Part shown: in pieces, positions 43,128-51,851 of the stretch
Layout: every line of letters begins with the position of its first letter
How positions within the stretch are numbered: position 1 is the first letter of the stretch
Assembly (NCBI GenBank): GCA_020632655.1
Contig: JACKFD010000011.1
Location: 62,001 to 126,000 of the forward strand
Source: Spirochaetaceae bacterium
Lineage (GTDB): Bacteria > Myxococcota_A > UBA9160 > UBA4427
Direction: 5' to 3'
Length of the DNA stretch: 64,000 bases
Program-made: the position numbers and the translations under genes
The notes under the pieces: generated by a model
The model's database searches: none
Told to the model about the DNA's origin: nothing
Seen by the model: the letters and a program-made list of their open reading frames with translations, nothing else

Positions 43128-44002
43128 GCGGGTCGGACGCGACGGGCGGAGCGACGCACGGGCACGCCCGCCGAGGCGGGTTCGAGGTCCTCGACGTCCA
43201 CCACCACGTCGGGAATGCCTTCCGCGCTCTCGGCGGCGCCGTCGAGTCCGCGCCGGAGCTCTCGGCCGAGGCCTACGCACGCAAGGAGATCGAATCGCGC
43301 CTCGAGATCATGGCGGCGGGCGGCGTGCAGCAGGCGATCGTGATCCCGGGCCACGGCTACGAGCGCACGAACGGGATCGCCGACACCCGCGCCGAGAACG
43401 ACGCGATCGCCCGCTACCGCGACGCCCGCCCCGATCGATTTCCCGCCGCCATCGGCATCGTCGAGCCCCGCGACGGCGAAGCGAGCCTCGCCGAGCTCGA
43501 GCGTGCCAAGCACGAGCTCGGTCTCGCGGGCATCAGCTTCCACACCCGCTTCCAGGGCGTGTCGCTCGACAGCCGATGGATCCTCGCCTACGTCGGAAAG
43601 ATGGCGGAGCTCGGCCTCGTGCCCGTCATCCACGCCATGAACGAGACGCCCGAGGAGGCGCTCTGGAAGCTCGCGGTCGTGGCGCGCTCGATCCCCGACA
43701 CGCCCGTCCTCGCCCTCGACGCCTTCGGCTCCTACGAGTCCACCCGGGAGTGCTCCTTCATTGCCGAGGTCGCGCCCAACATCCTCTTCGACACGAGCCT
43801 CTCCTACAACTTCGACTTCATCGAGGATTTCGCCCGCCGCTTCGGCGCCGAGCGCGTCGTCTTCGGAACGGATCTCTACTCGCACCCGGTCGGCCGCCGC
43901 ATCAGCCACCTGCTGCCGCAGATCGAAGCGTCGGCGCTGTCTCGGCGCGAAAAGCAGCTGATCCTCGCCGGCAACGCGCGGCGGCTCTTCGGACTCGCCT
44001 GA
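43124..44002 (+). CDS. Amidohydrolase 2 family protein (ACMSD-like)
   Basis: A 292-residue amidohydrolase-2 barrel. The N-terminal metal motif is DVHHHVG (His-x-His), the central His is likely in VPVIHAMNET, and the late Asp is in VFGTDLYSHP. Members are decarboxylases (ACMSD, gamma-resorcylate decarboxylase) or C-C/ester hydrolases. It is translationally coupled to the LLM oxidoreductase at 42216. It is the shortest of five such proteins in 42-59 kb and the only one with the classical HxH. Confidence 0.85.
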   Translation: MSGSDATGGATHGHARRGGFEVLDVHHHVGNAFRALGGAVESAPELSAEAYARKEIESRLEIMAAGGVQQAIVIPGHGYERTNGIADTRAENDAIARYRDARPDRFPAAIGIVEPRDGEASLAELERAKHELGLAGISFHTRFQGVSLDSRWILAYVGKMAELGLVPVIHAMNETPEEALWKLAVVARSIPDTPVLALDAFGSYESTRECSFIAEVAPNILFDTSLSYNFDFIEDFARRFGAERVVFGTDLYSHPVGRRISHLLPQIEASALSRREKQLILAGNARRLFGLA

Positions 44003-44044
44003 CCCCGCCCCTCGCGCGGCAACGTCGCCGTCGCCGACACTCGC

Positions 44045-44428
44045 CTACGGCGCGGAGTAGGGGTCGACGGCGTCGCCGCCGCGCTCCTGATAGGTGGCGC
44101 GGCCGGGGCGGATGTTGAGGAAGCGCACACCCTCGGGCCAGACCTCGAAGCCGTAGTCCGTACCCGCCTCGAGATAGACGACGGTCCCGGGACCGCAGCG
44201 ACGCCGGCCCATCGAGAAGCCACCTTCGATCACGTACATGACCTCGTCGTGATCGTGATGATGCACCGGAGCCACGAGACCGCCGGGCAGCCAGTTCACG
44301 TGCACCCAGGGCCCCTCTTCGAGGTCGCCCACGAGCTGCCCCCCGCCGTCGGGATGGTCGCCCTCGCCGCGCGGACCGCCGCGGATCCAGGGCGCATCGT
44401 CGATGTGCATGATCAGGGCACGTCCCAT
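44045..44428 (-). CDS. Cupin-domain protein
   Basis: A 127-residue single cupin. The first metal motif is HHHDHDEVMYVIEG (three to four His, one Glu). The second motif's His is not obvious (AGTDYGFEVWPEGV), which suggests a three-ligand site or a non-catalytic cupin. GGGAGGAG lies seven bases upstream of the ATG. It follows the D-aminoacylase-like gene on the same strand and may act in the same pathway as a small dioxygenase or isomerase. Confidence 0.82.
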   Translation of the reverse strand: MGRALIMHIDDAPWIRGGPRGEGDHPDGGGQLVGDLEEGPWVHVNWLPGGLVAPVHHHDHDEVMYVIEGGFSMGRRRCGPGTVVYLEAGTDYGFEVWPEGVRFLNIRPGRATYQERGGDAVDPYSAP

Positions 44429-44498
44429 CCGGCGACTCCTCCCTCGCTTCTCCGGGATCTTCGCGGTCCGAGCAGGTCGCGCCCGGTAGCCCGCGCGG

Positions 44499-46256
44499 TC
44501 AGGCCCGCCCGCCGGGCAGAGCGACCGTCTCCGTGTCGCGCCCCGCGCGCAGGATGCGACCGGGGCGGGCGTCGGTCGCGCGTCCGTCGCGGACGATCGT
44601 CGTTCCGGCAACGATCACGCGGGCGATCCCGGTCGACTCGGCGAAGAGGCGCGAGGAATCTCCCGGCAGGTCGTCGCGCTCGTGGATCTCGCCCGAGCCC
44701 ACGGTCGCCGGATCGAACAACACCAGGTCGGCGTGATGACCCGCCGCGATGCGACCGCGATCGCGCAGCCCGAAGAGGCGCGCGGGCCGATCCGAGAGCG
44801 CCTGCACCGCGCGCTCGAGGGGCCAGAGCTTGCGGCCGCGCAGGCAGTCGGCGAGGAAGTCCGTCGTGTAGGGCGCCCCGCACATCCGGTCGAGATGCGC
44901 ACCGGCGTCCGAGCCGCCGAGCAGCGTATGCGGACTCTCCCAGGCCCGCAGCCGCAGCTGCCAGCTCGCGTCGTCGTCGTCCGGCGGCACGGGCCAGAGC
45001 GTCGTGCGCAGCTCGTCCTCGATCACGATGTCGAGCAGCACGTCGAAGTCCGACCGACCGCGCTCGGCCGCGATCTCGCGGACGAGGCGGCCGACGAGCC
45101 CGGCATTCGCCTCGGCGTGCGTCTCGCCGATCCGGAAGTTCGCGAAGTCGGCGACCCGGGCGAAGACCCCGGCCTCGGGCGACCGCGAGCCCTCGAGCAG
45201 GCGCTTGCGCACGGCCGGATCACGCAGGGCGGCGATCCGCTCCGGCACCGGCCGCGTGAGCACGTCCCGCCAGCCCGGCAGCTGATGGATCGGCGAGTAG
45301 TGGAGGAAGCTCATCGTGAGCCCGACCAGCGTCGGCATCGTGAGCGCCACGACCGTGGCCCCCTTCTCTGCCGCCCGCTCCTGCGCCCGCAGCTGGTTCT
45401 CGAAGCGCTCGGGCTCCTTCGAGTCGATCGTGAAGACGTTCCAGTTGAGCGGCCGCCCGGCGCGAAGCGACATGCGCGTCATCAGATCGACCTCGGCGTC
45501 GGAGAAGCCGTGCAGACAGCCGTCCGTGATGAACTCGAGCGTCGTCCCCGCGTGTTGCCCCGTCTCGTCGCAGAGTGCCAGCAGCTCGTCCTCACTCGCC
45601 GCGCGCGAGGGCACGGGCTCACCGTCGCCGTCGCGATGCGTGAAGGAGCGCGAGGTCGAGAGCCCGATCGCGCCGGCCTCGATCGACTCGCCGAGCAGCG
45701 CGCGCATGCGCGCGATCTCGTCCTCGCTCGCCCGTTCGCCGACCGCCCGCGCCCCCATCACGCTGCGGCGGATCGCGCAGTGGCCGACGAGGAAGGCCGC
45801 GTTGACCGCCGTCTGGCCGTCGAGCCGGCCGAGCCAGTCGCCGAAGCTCCGCCAGCGCCAGTCGAGCCCCTGCTCGAGCGCTTCGAGCGGCATGCCCTCG
45901 ACGACCGCCATCATGCGCCGCAGGTAGTCCGCGTCGTCGGGTCCGAGCGGCGCGATCGAGAAGCCGCAGTTCCCGCCGATCACGGTCGTGACGCCGTGCA
46001 GGTTCGAGGGCGAGGCGGCGGGATCCCAGCAGAGCTGCGCGTCGTAATGCGTGTGCGGATCGACGAAGCCCGGCGTGAGCACGAGTCCGTCGGCCTCGAT
46101 CGTCTCCCGCCCGCTCGCCGCGCCGCTCTCGCCCTCGCGCCGCACGAAGACGATTTGCCCGTCCGCGACCCCGACCTCGCCGCGGAAGCCCGGGCGGCCC
46201 GTTCCGTCGACGATCTCCGCTCCCCGGATCAGGACGTCCACGCTCTCGCTGGCCAT
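44499..46256 (-). CDS. N-acyl-D-amino-acid deacylase-like amidohydrolase
   Basis: A 585-residue member of the D-aminoacylase/dihydroorotase-like amidohydrolases. The start has GRPGFRGEVGVADGQIV, the metal motif is DPHTHYDAQ (His68, His70), and GGNCGFS, FLVGHCAIRRSVMG and GGSDAGAHLD are typical. Many proteins annotated this way act on other amides, lactams or cyclic imides rather than D-amino acids. GGAGGCGCG supports the start at 46256 over 46280. Confidence 0.87.
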   Translation of the reverse strand: MASESVDVLIRGAEIVDGTGRPGFRGEVGVADGQIVFVRREGESGAASGRETIEADGLVLTPGFVDPHTHYDAQLCWDPAASPSNLHGVTTVIGGNCGFSIAPLGPDDADYLRRMMAVVEGMPLEALEQGLDWRWRSFGDWLGRLDGQTAVNAAFLVGHCAIRRSVMGARAVGERASEDEIARMRALLGESIEAGAIGLSTSRSFTHRDGDGEPVPSRAASEDELLALCDETGQHAGTTLEFITDGCLHGFSDAEVDLMTRMSLRAGRPLNWNVFTIDSKEPERFENQLRAQERAAEKGATVVALTMPTLVGLTMSFLHYSPIHQLPGWRDVLTRPVPERIAALRDPAVRKRLLEGSRSPEAGVFARVADFANFRIGETHAEANAGLVGRLVREIAAERGRSDFDVLLDIVIEDELRTTLWPVPPDDDDASWQLRLRAWESPHTLLGGSDAGAHLDRMCGAPYTTDFLADCLRGRKLWPLERAVQALSDRPARLFGLRDRGRIAAGHHADLVLFDPATVGSGEIHERDDLPGDSSRLFAESTGIARVIVAGTTIVRDGRATDARPGRILRAGRDTETVALPGGRA

Positions 46257-46447
46257 CACGCGCCTCCTCGCTCTTTCCACTCGTTGCGCTGTTCGCGCCC
46301 GCTACGCCCGTCGCGCACGTGGCGCCCGTCGCGCCCGTCGCGCCCGCTCTCGATCGACCCGATCGCGTCGGCTCGAAGCCCGGCCTCCGATGGGCCTCGT
46401 CACGGCTCCCGGCGAGTTACGCTACCAGAAAGAGAACGGGAGGACGC

Positions 46448-47551
46448 ATGCCCGAGATCCCGCCGATCATCGACGCAGACGGTCACGTCGTCGAGCCCGC
46501 CCTGGTCTTCGACGAGCTGCTCGAGCCCCGCTTCCGCGAGCTGGCGCCGCGGGTCGTGGTCGAGGGCAGGACGATGCGCTTCCGGAGCGGCGAGCGCGAG
46601 GGCTTCCGGATGCTGGCGCCGCCCGAGAGCCTGTCGGCCCCGCGGCAGGCCGGCGAACGCAGCGGCTCCGGCGATGCCGTCGCCGGCGCCGTCGATCCGG
46701 CGAAGCGCCTCGAGGACATGGCCCTCGACTCGATCGGGCAGGCCGTCCTCTTTCCGACCTGGGGACTGATGATCCAGCAGGTCGACGAGCCCGCCGCGGC
46801 GATCGCCCTCTGCCGCGCGATCAACGACTGGCTCGCGGACTACTGCCGCCACGATCCCGCACGATTGCATGGCGTCGGTGTGCTCCCACAGACGGGTGCC
46901 GAGGAGGCGCTGGCCGAGGCGCGGCGATGTCTCGAGACGCTCGGCTTCCGCGGCGTGTGGCGACGCCCGGAGCGCATTCCGGGCACGCCGGCGCTCCACG
47001 ATCCGACGTACGAGCCGCTCTGGGCGTATCTCGCCGAGGCGGATCGGCCCTTCGCCCTGCATCCCGGGCTGAACGGGCTCGTGCCCTGCGACCCCTTGCG
47101 CGAGCGCTTCGACGACGACTACTCGGCAATGCACGCGGTGCACTTCCCGATGGAGCAGATGATGGGACTGACGGATCTCGTCGCCTTCGGCGTGCTCGAT
47201 CGGCATCCGACGCTGCGGGTGGCGTTCCTCGAGACGGGTGCCGCCTGGGCGCTCCCCTATCTCCATCGTCTCGACGAGCACCTCGAGCTCTTCGGCTTTC
47301 CGAACCGACCGAAGGAGAAGCCGTCGGACCAGTTCCGCCGGCAATGCTTCGTGAGCGTCGAGGAGGCGGAGCCGGGGCTCGCCGCCATGCTTGCGGCCTA
47401 CCCCGAGAGCGTGATGTTCGCCTCGGACTACCCGCATGGCGACGGCGTCTTCCCGGGCTCGACCCGCGAGCTGCTCGAGACCGACGCCCTCGACGAACGC
47501 CAGCGGCGAGCCGTGCTCGCCGGCAACGCGAGGCGCTGCTACGGGCTCTGA
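46448..47551 (+). CDS. Amidohydrolase 2 family protein
   Basis: A 367-residue amidohydrolase-2 protein. It begins with IIDADGHVVEP, the variant motif in which the first metal His is replaced by Asp-x-Gly-His. The barrel continues with FALHPGLNG (central His) and ends with MFASDYPHGDG, carrying the last metal Asp. Probably a decarboxylase or hydrolase of a cyclic acid. GGGAGGACGC precedes the ATG. A nitroreductase gene follows 46 bp downstream on the same strand. Confidence 0.87.
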   Translation: MPEIPPIIDADGHVVEPALVFDELLEPRFRELAPRVVVEGRTMRFRSGEREGFRMLAPPESLSAPRQAGERSGSGDAVAGAVDPAKRLEDMALDSIGQAVLFPTWGLMIQQVDEPAAAIALCRAINDWLADYCRHDPARLHGVGVLPQTGAEEALAEARRCLETLGFRGVWRRPERIPGTPALHDPTYEPLWAYLAEADRPFALHPGLNGLVPCDPLRERFDDDYSAMHAVHFPMEQMMGLTDLVAFGVLDRHPTLRVAFLETGAAWALPYLHRLDEHLELFGFPNRPKEKPSDQFRRQCFVSVEEAEPGLAAMLAAYPESVMFASDYPHGDGVFPGSTRELLETDALDERQRRAVLAGNARRCYGL

Positions 47552-47597
47552 CGACCCGGCGGACGCGATCACGAAGCGATCGAAGGAGGAACGAGAC

Positions 47598-48296
47598 GTG
47601 CCCGACGACCTGCCCGACATGAAGCTCTTCGACGCGATCTACGGCCTGCGCGCGACGCGCATCTACGAGGACCGCCCCGTACCCGACGAGGTCCTCGACT
47701 CGATCCTCGAAGCGTCCACCATGGCTTGCAGCTCGGGCAATACGCAGCCCTGGGAGTTCGTGGTCGTGACCGACCCCGAGCAGAAGCGCCGGATCAAGGC
47801 GGAGATGGTCGACGCGTTCGCCACGATCGACGCCGAGCGCGCCCAGACCGAGGCGCAGCTGACCGACTCGTCCGGGCGATCGGTCACGGGCCGCGCCGCC
47901 GTCGAGCACCTCGACCGCGTGCCGGCGATCGTCGTCGTGTGCTGGAACCCGGATCGCGGCATCCGCATGAAGGGCGAGTACGCCGAGAACCCCGACGGCT
48001 CCCTGCGCGAGACGCGCGAGATCCCGGGCGGCCGCGGCGTCAGCCTCTTCCAGGCCTGTCAGAACATGATGCTCGCGGCGCGGGCCTGGGGCGTCTCGTC
48101 GCTCTTCACGACGTTCTTCTTCCTGCGCCGCGAGGCAATCAAGGAGATCCTCGGCATCCCGCCGCGCATCTTCATGGAGTGCGCCGTCTTCCTCGGCTAC
48201 GCCGACGAGAAACTCGGCCGACCGCGACGCATCCCGGTCGAGAAGGTCACCCATCGCGATCGCTGGGGCGGATCGTGGGGCACGCCGCGGGGCTGA
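47598..48296 (+). CDS. Nitroreductase family protein
   Basis: A 232-residue nitroreductase-fold protein. The FMN-binding N-terminus is present (RATRIYEDRPVPDEVLDSILEAS, then SSGNTQPWEFVVV). The C-terminal half contains SLFQACQNMMLAARAWGV. Such enzymes reduce nitro groups, enones or flavins, or act as dehydrogenases. The start is GTG at 47598 with GGAGGAA upstream. It likely shares a transcript with the amidohydrolase at 46448. Confidence 0.87.
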   Translation: MPDDLPDMKLFDAIYGLRATRIYEDRPVPDEVLDSILEASTMACSSGNTQPWEFVVVTDPEQKRRIKAEMVDAFATIDAERAQTEAQLTDSSGRSVTGRAAVEHLDRVPAIVVVCWNPDRGIRMKGEYAENPDGSLRETREIPGGRGVSLFQACQNMMLAARAWGVSSLFTTFFFLRREAIKEILGIPPRIFMECAVFLGYADEKLGRPRRIPVEKVTHRDRWGGSWGTPRG

Positions 48297-48389
48297 GGGC
48301 GCGGCCGACGCGAGGGCGGTGCACGGAACGCGGTCCGCGCGCTCGCGGGATCACGCGCATGCGAGCGTCGGTCCAGTCGGGGGCTTCCC

Positions 48390-49574
48390 TCAGAGCCGTC
48401 GCAGGATCGCACCCTGGGAGTTGAAGAAGAACCCGCCGCAGCCGATCAGCGCGGTCTTCGCGTCCGCCACCTGCCGCTCCCCCGCCTCGCCTCGAAGCTG
48501 CGTCACGGCCTCGCGCAGATGCCCCGTGCCGCGCGACGCCCCCTCGGAGAGCGAGCCGCCGTGGGGGTTCATGGGCACGCGCCCGTCGATCATCACGGCC
48601 CCGCGCTTCTCGTCCCAGTGCTCGCGCATGAAGCGCCCGGCGCCGCCCGGCTTGCAGTAGCCCAGGTTCTCGATCCAGCCGAGGGTGATGATGCTGAAGC
48701 CGTCGTAGGGGAAGAAGACGTCGACGTCCTCGAGCCAGAGTTCGCTGCGCTCGCGCAGCGCCTCGGCCACGACGTGCTGCCCGTGTCGCGCCAGGCTCGG
48801 GAGCTGGTCTTCCTCGTTCGGCCCGACCATGCCCGCCGTCGCCGCATGGATGACGACGGGATGCTTCGTGATCGCCTTCGCCTTCTCGACGGTCGTGAGC
48901 ACGAAGGCGTCCGCGCCATCGACGGGGATGTCCATGTCGAGCATGCAGAGCGGATCGCGGATCATGCGTGCCTGGAGATAGCCCTCCATCGTGAGCGGCT
49001 TGCGCATCGCCGCCTTCGGATTGCGCGCCGCGTTCGCCCGCATGTTGAGCGCGACGAGGCCGAGATCCTCGCGCGAGGCGCCGTACTCGTGCAGGTAGCG
49101 CGAAGCCCAGGTCGTGTAGGCCGCCGAGGGGTCCATCGACTCGGGCATGGGCGGCTTCGCCGTGCCCGTATTCATGGCGAGGTAGCGCCGGAACGGATCC
49201 TGCGCGGCCGAGCGCGAGTTCCAGGGCGCTCGTGTGAACGCGTAGTAGAGGAGCACCGTGTCGCATTGCCCGGCGAAGATCGCCGCCATCGCGTCGATCA
49301 GCCCGAACATCGCGACGGGCATCGGGCTCGAGTGATGCGTCACGCTCGACAGGCCCAGCATCGCCGCCAACTGACTCGGCCGGGGCGCTCCGGGCTCGAG
49401 CGCGCCGACCACGCCGTCGATCTCCTCGCGGGCGATGCCCGAGTCGCGGATCGCCGCGATCGACGCCTCGCAGGCGAGCGCCGCGGGCGAGCGCCCCCCG
49501 GCGTCGCGGCTGAACTCAGTCGAGCCGAGCCCGACGATCGCGACCCGGTCACGGATCGGATTGCGCCGCGCCAT
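48390..49574 (-). CDS. Thiolase-like protein (lipid-transfer type), no nucleophilic Cys
   Basis: A 394-residue SCP2-thiolase-like protein, a distant paralog of the one at 857. The usual Cys position falls in HHSSPMPVAMFGLIDA, where no Cys is present. The C-terminal motif is NPHGGSLSEGASRGTGHL, closer to the thiolase consensus but with Ser in place of the GHP histidine. It overlaps the upstream DUF35 gene by one base (TGATG), so they form a second coupled thiolase-like/DUF35 pair. The role is probably C-C bond formation or cleavage on an acyl-CoA. Confidence 0.83.
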   Translation of the reverse strand: MARRNPIRDRVAIVGLGSTEFSRDAGGRSPAALACEASIAAIRDSGIAREEIDGVVGALEPGAPRPSQLAAMLGLSSVTHHSSPMPVAMFGLIDAMAAIFAGQCDTVLLYYAFTRAPWNSRSAAQDPFRRYLAMNTGTAKPPMPESMDPSAAYTTWASRYLHEYGASREDLGLVALNMRANAARNPKAAMRKPLTMEGYLQARMIRDPLCMLDMDIPVDGADAFVLTTVEKAKAITKHPVVIHAATAGMVGPNEEDQLPSLARHGQHVVAEALRERSELWLEDVDVFFPYDGFSIITLGWIENLGYCKPGGAGRFMREHWDEKRGAVMIDGRVPMNPHGGSLSEGASRGTGHLREAVTQLRGEAGERQVADAKTALIGCGGFFFNSQGAILRRL

Positions 49575-50041
49575 CACCCCTTGCCTCCGCGCTTCGCGCC
49601 CTCGCGCAGCCGGAAGACGGGAAAGGGCGAGCCGTAGCGCTCGACCCAATCGAGCTCGACGGGCAGCCCGATCTCGACCTCCGAGGGGTCGCAGCCCACG
49701 ACCGTGCTGCTGAAGCGCACGCCCGGCTGCTCCTCGAGATCGACCGCCACGACCGGATGCGGCCCCTTCGCGTAGTCGACGCCCGGCGCCGGCGCGCCCT
49801 GGTGCAGCGCCATCGCGAGATGGATCGTGCCCCGCCCGCTCACCTCGGTCGGCGTGATCCGCGACGACCAGCACTCGGGGCAGATCGGCTTCGGCGGATG
49901 GTGGAAGCGCCCGCAATCGTCACATCGATCGATGAGCAGCTTCCGATCCAGCCAGCCCCGGAAGAGGTGCTTGTTGTCGTGCGTGACCTGCACCCAGGGA
50001 AATCGATCGACCAGCTCCGCGTCGTCGACGGATGCGCCCAC
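49574..50041 (-). CDS. DUF35 zinc-ribbon/OB-fold protein, second copy
   Basis: A 155-residue DUF35 protein. The zinc-ribbon cysteines are at residues 40, 43, 54 and 57, the same spacing as in the copy at 2041, followed by an OB-fold. It lies three bases below the amidohydrolase at 50045 and overlaps the thiolase-like gene. It is expected to form a complex with that thiolase-like protein and bind its CoA substrate. Confidence 0.87.
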   Translation of the reverse strand: MGASVDDAELVDRFPWVQVTHDNKHLFRGWLDRKLLIDRCDDCGRFHHPPKPICPECWSSRITPTEVSGRGTIHLAMALHQGAPAPGVDYAKGPHPVVAVDLEEQPGVRFSSTVVGCDPSEVEIGLPVELDWVERYGSPFPVFRLREGAKRGGKG

Positions 50042-50044
50042 GCC

Positions 50045-51211
50045 TCAGGCCGCCGGCGTTTCCGTGATGTCCGCGTCGAGGTCGAGGCCGTAGTAGGCGG
50101 CCGGGTTCTCGAGCAGCATCTTGTGCCGGTAGGAATCGTCGACGCCCTCGAAGCAGTCGTCGAGGAACTTCTTCGAGTTCGGGTAGGAGCCGACCGAGTG
50201 CGGGAAGTCCGAGCCGAACATCAGCCGATCGAAGGGCAGGTGCTCGCGCATCTCGATCGCCTTCGGGTCGCGGATGATGCCGAACCAGAAATGGTCGAGG
50301 ATGTACTCCGAGGGCTTGCGCGGCAGCGTGCGATCGAAGGGGCCCTTGAAGATCTGGTAGTTGTCGTCGATCACGAAGAGCGCCCAGGGCAGCCAGCTCG
50401 CGTTCACCTCCGCGAAGTAGAACTGGAGCGCCGGGAATCGATCGAGCACGCCGCTCACGATCAGCTGACTCATGTTGTACATGGGCGGCTGGCCGGAGAC
50501 GCGCTGGGTCAGCGTCGCCGCGAAGCGATCGCCGCTCGTGCCGATCCCCACGTGGCTCATGTCGGGCGACATCTGTCCGAAGCCGAAATGCGGCGACATC
50601 CGGATGCCGAGCTCGAGGCTGCGCTTCCAGAACGCGTCGTCCTCGGGCTTCGAGAGACCCGAGCCGTTCGGGAACATGTGCAGGGAGACCGAGTGGATGC
50701 CGACCGAGGCGAGGTACTCGATCTCGGCGATCGCGTCGTCGATGCCGGTCGTCGGGACGACGCCGTTTCCGATCAATCGATCGGGCGCGACGGCGCAGAA
50801 GTCCCGGGCGAGAAAGGTGTTGTAGGCGCGGATCAGCGCGCGGTACACGTCCTTGTCGGCGATGCTCTCGATCGCGCGCGAGGCGAAGATCGGAGGGAAG
50901 AGGACCTCCGCGTCGATGCCGTCGATGTCCTGCTCGCGCAGGCGCTGGGCCGCGTCACCCGCACCCTCGGCGGGGCTGCCGTCGGCCTTGAAGTAGCTGC
51001 CGCCCTCGATCTTGATCGGGCCGCGCCCCGTGATGTTCTGACCGTTCGGGATCAGCGGCTGTCCCTCGATCAGCCAGGCCTCGCCACCTTTCGGGAGACG
51101 AATCAGGCGCGGCGCGCGATCACGATGCTCCTCGGGCATGTACTTGACCCACGACTCGGGCGGCGTCTCGACGTGTCCGTCTCCCGAGATGACCCGGTAC
51201 TTGCGTCCCAT
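50045..51211 (-). CDS. Amidohydrolase 2 family protein
   Basis: A 388-residue amidohydrolase-2 protein. The N-terminus RVISGDGHVETP carries the DGH variant metal motif; a central SVSLHMFPNGSG and the terminal MFGSDFPHSVG (Asp) follow. It heads a three-gene minus-strand operon with the DUF35 and thiolase-like genes, an arrangement that recurs in steroid- and terpenoid-degrading genomes as far as recalled. A -10-like TATAGT lies 35 bp ahead of the ATG. Confidence 0.87.
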   Translation of the reverse strand: MGRKYRVISGDGHVETPPESWVKYMPEEHRDRAPRLIRLPKGGEAWLIEGQPLIPNGQNITGRGPIKIEGGSYFKADGSPAEGAGDAAQRLREQDIDGIDAEVLFPPIFASRAIESIADKDVYRALIRAYNTFLARDFCAVAPDRLIGNGVVPTTGIDDAIAEIEYLASVGIHSVSLHMFPNGSGLSKPEDDAFWKRSLELGIRMSPHFGFGQMSPDMSHVGIGTSGDRFAATLTQRVSGQPPMYNMSQLIVSGVLDRFPALQFYFAEVNASWLPWALFVIDDNYQIFKGPFDRTLPRKPSEYILDHFWFGIIRDPKAIEMREHLPFDRLMFGSDFPHSVGSYPNSKKFLDDCFEGVDDSYRHKMLLENPAAYYGLDLDADITETPAA

Positions 51212-51246
51212 GGCTGGCTCCTCCCGACCTGTTGGCGTGTCGGATC

Positions 51247-51252
51247 ACTATA
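51247..51252 (-). promoter_or_regulatory. -10 element ahead of the amidohydrolase/DUF35/thiolase operon
   Basis: TATAGT on the minus strand, 35 bp from the ATG at 51211, stands out in GC-rich DNA. No good -35 was found at 16-18 bp. Confidence 0.4.
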
Positions 51253-51421
51253 GACGAAAAGCCGGGACGCCAGGGTGCGGATTCGCCGGGCCTTCGGGGC
51301 CGCGCGACACGCCTCGTCGCCCCGTCAGCGCCCGCCCGGCGCCTGGCAGACGCGGAGGCGAGCGCGGCGGCGGGGGCGAGCCCGATCCGAACCCGATCGC
51401 CGCATCCTTCCCGGCCGCCGC

Positions 51422-51850
51422 CTACGGCTCGACCGGATCGCGACTGACCTGCACGATCCGCTCCGCGGGCACCCGGAGCTCGCGCAGCAGATACGCCGCG
51501 AAATCCGGGGCGTAGTCCTGCTCGGCGATCGCCTTCTCCATGCAGAGCAGCCAGGCGTCGCGCTCCCGCGGCCCCACCGGAAGATGCGCGTGCGCCGACG
51601 GAATGCGGATCGGGCCGTACTTCTCCGAGAAGAGCTTCGGCCCGTTCAGCCAGCCGCAGAGGAAGCGGGCGAGCTTGTCGCGCGAGACCGTGAGGTCCCG
51701 CGGATGCATGCGGCGGATGACGCGCGCCTCGGGGAGCTCGTCCATGATCCGGTAGAAGGCATCGACGAGCTTCGTGATGCCCTCCCGCTCGCCCGCGGCC
51801 CGGTAGGAGGTGTCGCCCTCGCCGTAACGGGGTCCGGTCTGGATCTCCAT
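51422..51850 (-). CDS. Group II truncated hemoglobin
   Basis: A 142-residue trHb-like globin. Recognisable parts are GITKLVDAFYRIMDELPEA, SRDKLARFLCGWLNGPKLFSEKYG and SAHAHLPVG, which contains the proximal His of the F helix. Group II globins bind O2 or NO and often accompany oxidative or nitrosative chemistry. It lies one base below the aldo/keto reductase, so they are co-transcribed. Confidence 0.88.
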   Translation of the reverse strand: MEIQTGPRYGEGDTSYRAAGEREGITKLVDAFYRIMDELPEARVIRRMHPRDLTVSRDKLARFLCGWLNGPKLFSEKYGPIRIPSAHAHLPVGPRERDAWLLCMEKAIAEQDYAPDFAAYLLRELRVPAERIVQVSRDPVEP

Positions 51851-51851
51851 C

